A stretch of DNA of 64,000 bases from Manihot esculenta. Taxonomy: Eukaryota; Streptophyta; Magnoliopsida; Malpighiales; Euphorbiaceae. Positions 58,358-64,000 of the stretch are shown here, piece after piece (the stretch's first letter is position 1; the number at the start of each line of letters is the position of its first letter). Location: contig NC_035170.2 of assembly GCF_001659605.2 (NCBI RefSeq), forward strand, positions 26,888,020 through 26,952,019, in the 5' to 3' direction. A program made the translations under genes and the position numbers. The notes under the pieces were generated by a model, which was given only the letters and a program-made list of their open reading frames with translations, made no database searches and had not been told where the DNA came from.

Positions 58358-59620
58358 TCAGGTAATTGGGGAAGGAAAAAGAGTCCCAACAGAATTAAGT
58401 ACAAAGTGTAGGATGCCTTTTGTCTTGGTCATAACCCATCTTGTTTCTTTCATGTACTCATGAAGCAACATGATTAGCATCTCCTCTTTCAGATGAGGTG
58501 TGCCTCTAGCCCTTATGTTTGCATTTTTGAGATGATTGGGCAGCACTTTGAACTCCAGTTCATATTTCTCCATGGGTAGCTGCAATTTAGTACTTAATTT
58601 AGGCAAAACAAACTCTACCTTATCCGGCGGTTTGGGCAGGCATTGATTTGCATGGTCCTTTGGTTTAGGTGCTTGGACTGCCATTTGTTCCTTGTGAGCA
58701 TGGACTGTTTGCATTGGCTCTATGGCTGACATGGTTTCAGTTTGCTCCTTCTGCAGAAGATTGGTCTGTAATGGAAGGATGGAAGGAGTTTCATGTGATG
58801 GAAACTGAAGAGGTGCAACTGGAAGTGTTGCAGGGCTGTTCTGCGCAAGGCTTTTGGCAGAACTGGATCCAGGGGCCTCTTTCTGCGCAAGACCTATTTG
58901 AAGGAGAGGATTGGCCTGCGTTGGAAGCTGAAAGGGTGCGCCTGAAGGTGTTTCAGATTGTGCAAGGTTCATCTGCGAATTCACTTGAAGAGGTGCGACA
59001 AACCTCTCTTCAGTCTGTGCTTGGCTGCAGTTCACTTGTTGGATGCAACAGTCAGTTTCTTTCAATTCTGGCTCTTTCTGGTTCTCTTCCCTGCAAAAAT
59101 CATTGTTTAGCATATCATCTTGATCTACATAAAAATTTTCTTGGCTCATACAATCAATGATATCTAAACTTTCAGCGGTTTCTGTTTGACCAGTTTGTTG
59201 GGACAAACAGTTTTCTGGTTGGGTTTCTTCAGCAACTTGTTCTTGTACTTGCCATCTTTCATCATCAGCTTGACGCTCTTCCTCTTTTCTTACCATGTCT
59301 TCTCTCCATTTGGCGGCTACTCGATCCACTTCCTGTTGAAAATTGTGCAAAGTCTCCAACATCTTATAAAGATTAGTTCTGGTATCTTCAGGTATTGCAT
59401 ATCTCGGCTGTCCATAGAATCTTTCACATGCATGTACTTGTTGGAGTTGTTGTTCTTCAAAAGCTTGTTCAGCTTGGTCTATAACAAAACTTCTCATAGC
59501 AGCGATTTGTTCATAAAGTTCCGCAAGGCGGAAAGGTGTACTTACCGCGTCTTGTTCTATGGTTAAATCTTTCAATAAAGATGTTAGAAAAGAAAGATCA
59601 GATCTACTTACCTCATCCAT
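58358..59620 (-). CDS. Element E protein, coiled-coil plus pol-linker-like tail
   Basis: 420 residues, start MDEVSRSDLSFLTSLLKDL at 59620, chosen as the first ATG in a frame open to the primer-site leader. Residues ~1-135 form a helical, Glu/Gln-rich region; 135-340 are low-complexity Gln/Pro/Ser-rich with repeated LPLQ/APLQ motifs; the last 75 residues have LPMEKYELEFKVLPNHLKNA, then LIMLLHEYMKETRWVMTKTKGI. This tail resembles the linker just before reverse transcriptase in Athila/Tat-type pol (LELKPLPEHLKYA...LLRVLREHKKAIGW..ADIKGI), so the frame may be a gag-pol deletion derivative that ends at the RT start. I see no CCHC zinc knuckle. The family assignment is inference from motif memory. 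Confidence 0.55.
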   Translation of the reverse strand: MDEVSRSDLSFLTSLLKDLTIEQDAVSTPFRLAELYEQIAAMRSFVIDQAEQAFEEQQLQQVHACERFYGQPRYAIPEDTRTNLYKMLETLHNFQQEVDRVAAKWREDMVRKEEERQADDERWQVQEQVAEETQPENCLSQQTGQTETAESLDIIDCMSQENFYVDQDDMLNNDFCREENQKEPELKETDCCIQQVNCSQAQTEERFVAPLQVNSQMNLAQSETPSGAPFQLPTQANPLLQIGLAQKEAPGSSSAKSLAQNSPATLPVAPLQFPSHETPSILPLQTNLLQKEQTETMSAIEPMQTVHAHKEQMAVQAPKPKDHANQCLPKPPDKVEFVLPKLSTKLQLPMEKYELEFKVLPNHLKNANIRARGTPHLKEEMLIMLLHEYMKETRWVMTKTKGILHFVLNSVGTLFPSPIT

Positions 59621-59924
59621 GATTCAGATGTGCGATTGAGATGTTTCAGAAGATGGTCTGCGATGACGTGCTCTCTTTTTTTTTTTAATTTTATGTTCAG
59701 ATCTTGCGATGGGGTGGAGAAAAAGAGTGTGATGCGATGGAGATTGTTTCTGTGCAGATCTGGGTTGTGAATCTGCAGATCCGGGTTGCGCAGGATGAGT
59801 ATCCGCGGATTCCGGGTTGTGTATTCTCCCCAAAGTGTGTCAAGATCTGGTCCTGAAAGAAAAATAAATTAGTAAAATCAATTCAAATCTGGTCCTGAAA
59901 GAAAAATAAATGAGTGAAATCAAC

Positions 59925-59942
59925 TCCCCGGCAACGGCGCCA
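59925..59942 (-). promoter_or_regulatory. Primer binding site of element E (tRNA-Asp)
   Basis: Minus strand reads TGGCGCCGTTGCCGGGGA, the complement of the 3' end of plant tRNA-Asp, four bases inside LTR 2's edge at 59947. A tRNA-Asp site is usual in Athila/Tat-type elements and different from the tRNA-Met sites of A, B, D and G. Confidence 0.85.
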
Positions 59943-59946
59943 ATTT

Positions 59947-62069
59947 TGACAGAACGGTTGTCGAAGCCGGTCAAAATAAATAACCTTTTTAACTACCAAC
60001 AATATTAAAACTGTAGACAGTGGTAAAAAGATCGTATCCACAGGGAATTGATACTTATTTACCTTCCTTGAGTAGACCAAATGAACAAACAGAAAATAAA
60101 TAAACAATGAAAATAAATTGCGAGTAAAGTAAATATGGGGGGTTTGAGATTGATTTGATTAAACTAATGGTGGAAACAATAAAGTAAAGCAAATAATAAA
60201 AATAAAGAGAAAACAAATAAGAGAAAAGCTCTAGTTGAAGATTTGGATTCACTTTAGTTGATGGGATTGATCATTGACTCATATGTTCCTTTGTTGATTC
60301 AATAAATTGGCCATGGAGATTGAAGAAGCTTCTCACATCCATTATCTCTCTTTTAGGTTAAATCAATTAGAGATAGTCCTCCAATTAATTACTAATTAAC
60401 AATTGCCAAAGAACGTCTTTGAGCCACAGGCCTTATACAATAGTCAATCGCATAAAGAAATAGAGAGAACTAATTCTAGTCACCCACATGCATGGAGACA
60501 ACACTAGATCATGCAATTTCCTTGGTTTTTACACCAAGTGTTCTTATATTTGAGCAATCCAAGCAAATACGGACTAAGATTATTCAAACAACAATATATT
60601 ACCTTGAAATCAAAGATCAATAGAGATCCGCACGACAAAGCAATAATATCTTAAAGCACCAAATTACATGAATATTGAAAAGCAACTAAAGATTAACCAT
60701 GTAGTTCAAGTCTCTCAATCCAAAAATACAACCAAAGTTTCACCAAATCCTCAACTAGAAAAAGGGTTTCAGCCACTCATGGCTGAAACAAAAACTAAAA
60801 ATAAAGAAAGGAAGAAAAAGAGAAGATGTCACTTGCAATCCCGTAGGTGTCTCCTAGGGGGAGTGTAAAGACCATGTAGAGGCTTCTTATATGGCTTTTT
60901 ATAGTTAAAAAGTGTTGCCCTAGGTCATACTTACTGCCCAAGAGGTATTTTCTGCCCAAGATGTGTCTGAAAAGGAAAGAATCGCGCTTTTCGGCTTCAG
61001 AAGGAAGGCTGCGCGAAAATGCACTGCGGAAGGAAGTTGATGCGCGCGGTTTGGTCTCATAAAGGGAAGGAGGCACAGATTGTGCTTCCTAAATAAGTTT
61101 AGATGCTGACCTTGCTTCCTAATTAGTGTAGAGGCTGCCCAAGGTGCTGCACATGTGCAACTTGCTGCCCAAGTTGTTGTAAAAGAGGAAAGAATCGGAC
61201 TGCAAGGCTTCAGAAGGAAGTTGGCGCGCAGATTGCCTTCAGAATAGGAAAGGAGCGTACCTTGTGCTTGAAAAGGAAGGAAGAGCGATCCAATGCTGCC
61301 AATAGAGGAAGAAAAGTCGTGGCTTGATGTTCATAAGGAAATATGCACGTACCAAGGCTTTCAGAAGAGGAAGGACGCGCAGATCATGCTTCCAGAAGAG
61401 GTGGCGCGCGCATGGATTGCAAAAGAGGCAGGAGAATGCAGTCATTAATGTGCAGAAGTGGAAAGATATATGTCCAGTCTTTCCTTTTTCGGTGGAGCCT
61501 TCGTTTGAATTTTGAATGCTGAATGTAGAAGAGGAAGAGCATCTCCTTGAGATCTTGCTGCCTAAATAGGAAGATATGACTGCTGCAGTGTGTGCACATC
61601 TTTTGAACAAGGAAAGAAAGATCTGCGATTTGAATTTCAAATAATCTTCTGACTGAGCTTTCCTTATTTGCTTTTGCTTCTGCACTTTCCTCATTTGAAG
61701 ACTTTCCTTTTCTGAAAACTTGCCTTATTTGAAAGCCTTCCTCTCTTGGCACATGTTCTAAATAAGGCAGGAAGGATTCTGCAGTTCGAATTTCGGGCAG
61801 TTTGCTGACTGTGCTTTTTGACTCTTTCCTTATTTGGCACTTTCCATATATGAAACTTTCCTTATTTGGAACTTTCCATATATGAAAACTTTCCTTTTCT
61901 GGAACTTTCCATATTTGGCACTTTTTGGCAGTTTTAAGAGCATTTTCTCCAGAATGTCTTTTCACACCTAGTTTCTGCAAAACATGAACAAAACAACCAA
62001 ATTAGGCAGAAAAGGTGCAAATAAGCATCATTAAGATCATGATAATATGGCCTAAAATGCTCTCTGTCA
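59947..62069 (-). mobile_element. LTR 2 of element E
   Basis: 2123 bp, TGACAGA at 59947-59953 and TCTGTCA ending 62069. It differs from LTR 1 by five substitutions that I could count and an 11-bp insertion (near 60668). Instead of a target duplication it is followed by a second internal region, so this LTR is shared by two tandem copies. Confidence 0.85.
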
Positions 62070-64000
62070 AATACCCCCACACCTAACCTTTTGCTTGTCC
62101 TCAAGCAAACAAACATAGTCAAACAAACTCTCTTTGGTTTGATCCTTATTTCCAATTAAGCTCTTACTCTAGTCCCCTATTTTGAAGCATTGCAATGAAG
62201 GATATATGCATCAAGGTTACTCACCTTCTTTCCTTGTTTCCCTTTACTTAACATGGCTAGGATTGGTTTTCCTCAAGAGAGACCATGCATATTATATGTT
62301 AAGACTTTTTCTAGCTTTTGGTGTGACTTGCCCTTACCTTGAAGTACTTTATTCAGGCTTTTGCACTTTAGATCTTGCTTGGAAAGGTCACCAACCTATT
62401 TTTGATGTACTTTTAGATATTTCAGTTGGTCACCTATCCAAGTGGCTACTAGCCTTGTTCATAGTCTTTTGACCATTGGAACAGTTTTCTCTCTTTTTTT
62501 CTTTTTCTTTTTTTTGTTTTTTTTTTATGCTTTTGAGGGCTTTGCCTTTGCTGAATTTTTTTTCTCTCAATGATTTGGGCAAATCAACACCTATTGCTAA
62601 ATCAAGTCATGTTAAGTTCATTCACGCAATTTCATTTTTGTCATCTTCAATCGAGGGTCATCAGTATATTTTTCACCATTGGTAAGCTCAAGGATTCAAT
62701 TCAAAAAGCAATTCCCAAACATGAATATATCTCATTGCAATTGATTCAACATAGGTTTAAAGAGTCATCACATCAATGGGGTCATGGAAAGAAAGTTCAT
62801 CCAACATAGCTCATCAGTTTGAGTAAAGCAAATCAAAACAGAAAACAAAAAAACTGTGGCTAATCAAACGCAAATTGAAAGCAAACCCAAACTGAAAGGA
62901 AAAACTGAAAAGAAAACGCAAACTGAAAGGAAAGATGTGTCTAAAGCAAGCTAAGAATTAAAGTAAAACAAAAAATAAAATTTTCAGATTCCGCACCCCC
63001 ACACCTAAATCATGCATTGTCCTCAATGTATAGAAAACATAAAAGAACAAAAGAAACTGAGTACTCCCCTGGTGTGGTATTGATGGTGCGATCCACTTGG
63101 CAATTTGCCTCAGGTAATTGGGGAAGGAAAAAGAGTCCCAACAGAATTAAGTACAAAGTGTAGGATGCCTTTTGTCTTGGTCATAACCCATCTTGTTTCT
63201 TTCATGTACTCATGAAGCAACATGATTAGCATCTCCTCTTTCAGATGAGGTGTGCCTCTAGCCCTTATGTTTGCATTTTTGAGATGATTGGGCAGCACTT
63301 TGAACTCCAGTTCATATTTCTCCATGGGTAGCTGCAATTTAGTACTTAATTTAGGCAAAACAAACTCTACCTTATCCGGCGGTTTGGGCAGGCATTGATT
63401 TGCATGGTCCTTTGGTTTAGGTGCTTGGACTGCCATTTGTTCCTTGTGAGCATGGACTGTTTGCATTGGCTCTATGGCTGACATGGTTTCAGTTTGCTCC
63501 TTCTGCAGAAGATTGGTCTGTAATGGAAGGATGGAAGGAGTTTCATGTGATGGAAACTGAAGAGGTGCAACTGGAAGTGTTGCAGGGCTGTTCTGCGCAA
63601 GGCTTTTGGCAGAACTGGATCCAGGGGCCTCTTTCTGCGCAAGACCTATTTGAAGGAGAGGATTGGCCTGCGTTGGAAGCTGAAAGGGTGCGCCTGAAGG
63701 TGTTTCAGATTGTGCAAGGTTCATCTGCGAATTCACTTGAAGAGGTGCGACAAACCTCTCTTCAGTCTGTGCTTGGCTGCAGTTCACTTGTTGGATGCAA
63801 CAGTCAGTTTCTTTCAATTCTGGCTCTTTCTGGTTCTCTTCCCTGCAAAAATCATTGTTTAGCATATCATCTTGATCTACATAAAAATTTTCTTGGCTCA
63901 TACAATCAATGATATCTAAACTTTCAGCGGTTTCTGTTTGACCAGTTTGTTGGGACAAACAGTTTTCTGGTTGGGTTTCTTCAGCAACTTGTTCTTGTAC
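62070..64000 (-). mobile_element. Internal region 2 of element E (cut by window end)
   Basis: Same sequence as 57317-59246, with only a poly-T length difference visible. Polypurine tract at 62083-62070. About 700 bp of this region plus a third LTR should lie beyond 64000. Confidence 0.85.
63110..64000 (-). CDS. Second copy of the element E protein (N-terminus outside window)
   Basis: The frame is identical to residues ~124-420 of the 58358-59620 protein, including the LPLQ/APLQ low-complexity part and the pol-linker-like tail. The start codon should lie about 370 bases past the window edge. Confidence 0.55.
   Translation of the reverse strand, partial: VQEQVAEETQPENCLSQQTGQTETAESLDIIDCMSQENFYVDQDDMLNNDFCREENQKEPELKETDCCIQQVNCSQAQTEERFVAPLQVNSQMNLAQSETPSGAPFQLPTQANPLLQIGLAQKEAPGSSSAKSLAQNSPATLPVAPLQFPSHETPSILPLQTNLLQKEQTETMSAIEPMQTVHAHKEQMAVQAPKPKDHANQCLPKPPDKVEFVLPKLSTKLQLPMEKYELEFKVLPNHLKNANIRARGTPHLKEEMLIMLLHEYMKETRWVMTKTKGILHFVLNSVGTLFPSPIT

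Larger units (their letters stand above)
57317..59946 (-). mobile_element. Internal region 1 of element E
   Basis: 2630 bp between LTR 1 and LTR 2, far too short for gag-pol. It contains the primer site at 59942-59925, one 420-codon frame, and about 1 kb of non-coding sequence at the 3' side with poly-T tracts near 57737-57770. No full RT, RNase H or integrase is present, so the element is non-autonomous and depends on enzymes from another element. Confidence 0.85.

Noticed and set aside
1..64000. CRISPR array, bacterial operons, rRNA or tRNA genes
   Set aside because: No spacer-repeat array, Shine-Dalgarno-led gene clusters, or RNA gene folds were seen; the tandem arrays here have long, near-identical units without spacers.

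Overview
This window looks like nuclear DNA of a flowering plant, probably a eudicot. The evidence is Tekay/Del-type and Tat-type Ty3/gypsy LTR retrotransposons, a plant L1-type LINE carrying an RNase H, AT-rich intergenic DNA, and one small host gene with GT-AG introns. The family Euphorbiaceae is only a guess. I see no rRNA, tRNA, CRISPR or bacterial-style genes. Most of the 64 kb is transposable elements, many nested inside each other.

Layout. 1-323 is the end of a plus-strand Tekay-type LTR that abuts a broken minus-strand gag (324-1461), whose own 5' LTR is 1704-4048 (element G). G sits against the last part of a Tat-type integrase on the plus strand (4049-4387, element F). The rest of F is typical of Tat elements: two arrays of 113-bp tandem repeats, a spliced antisense gene (9315 to 6519) with a Transposase_28-like 'putative gypsy type transposon' domain, a second diverged 3' module, and an LTR at 11698-12192. 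12.2-22.1 kb is AT-rich and holds a MITE-like element, a small secreted-protein gene in four exons (17039-18329), and a 5'-truncated LINE with a long open frame (18749-20810, flanked by a target-site duplication). From 22164 a minisatellite with 70-90 bp units begins. It is split into three blocks by Tekay elements A (plus, 22796-32799, target duplication GTTTA) and B (minus, 33051-42939, target duplication ATACC), and is followed by the start of element C (plus, from 43953). The LTR of C was itself hit by element D (plus, 45563-55060, target duplication TGTAT) and then by element E (minus, from 55205). E is a non-autonomous element with a tRNA-Asp primer site, present as LTR-internal-LTR-internal up to the window edge.

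How the parts work together. A, B, C, D and G share one architecture: LTRs of about 2.1-2.3 kb, an initiator-Met tRNA primer site, one gag-protease-RT-RNase H-integrase-chromodomain reading frame, and a polypurine tract. B is nearly intact, with one single-base frameshift. A and D keep one frame but carry four and seven stop codons, several of which look like cytosine-deamination products. All their LTRs share clusters of the palindrome TTCGGC(C/G)GCCGAA, which contains a GCC-box core, and the same candidate leader splice sites. The order of events read from nesting is: minisatellite, then A, B and C, then D and E inside C, then tandem duplication of E.
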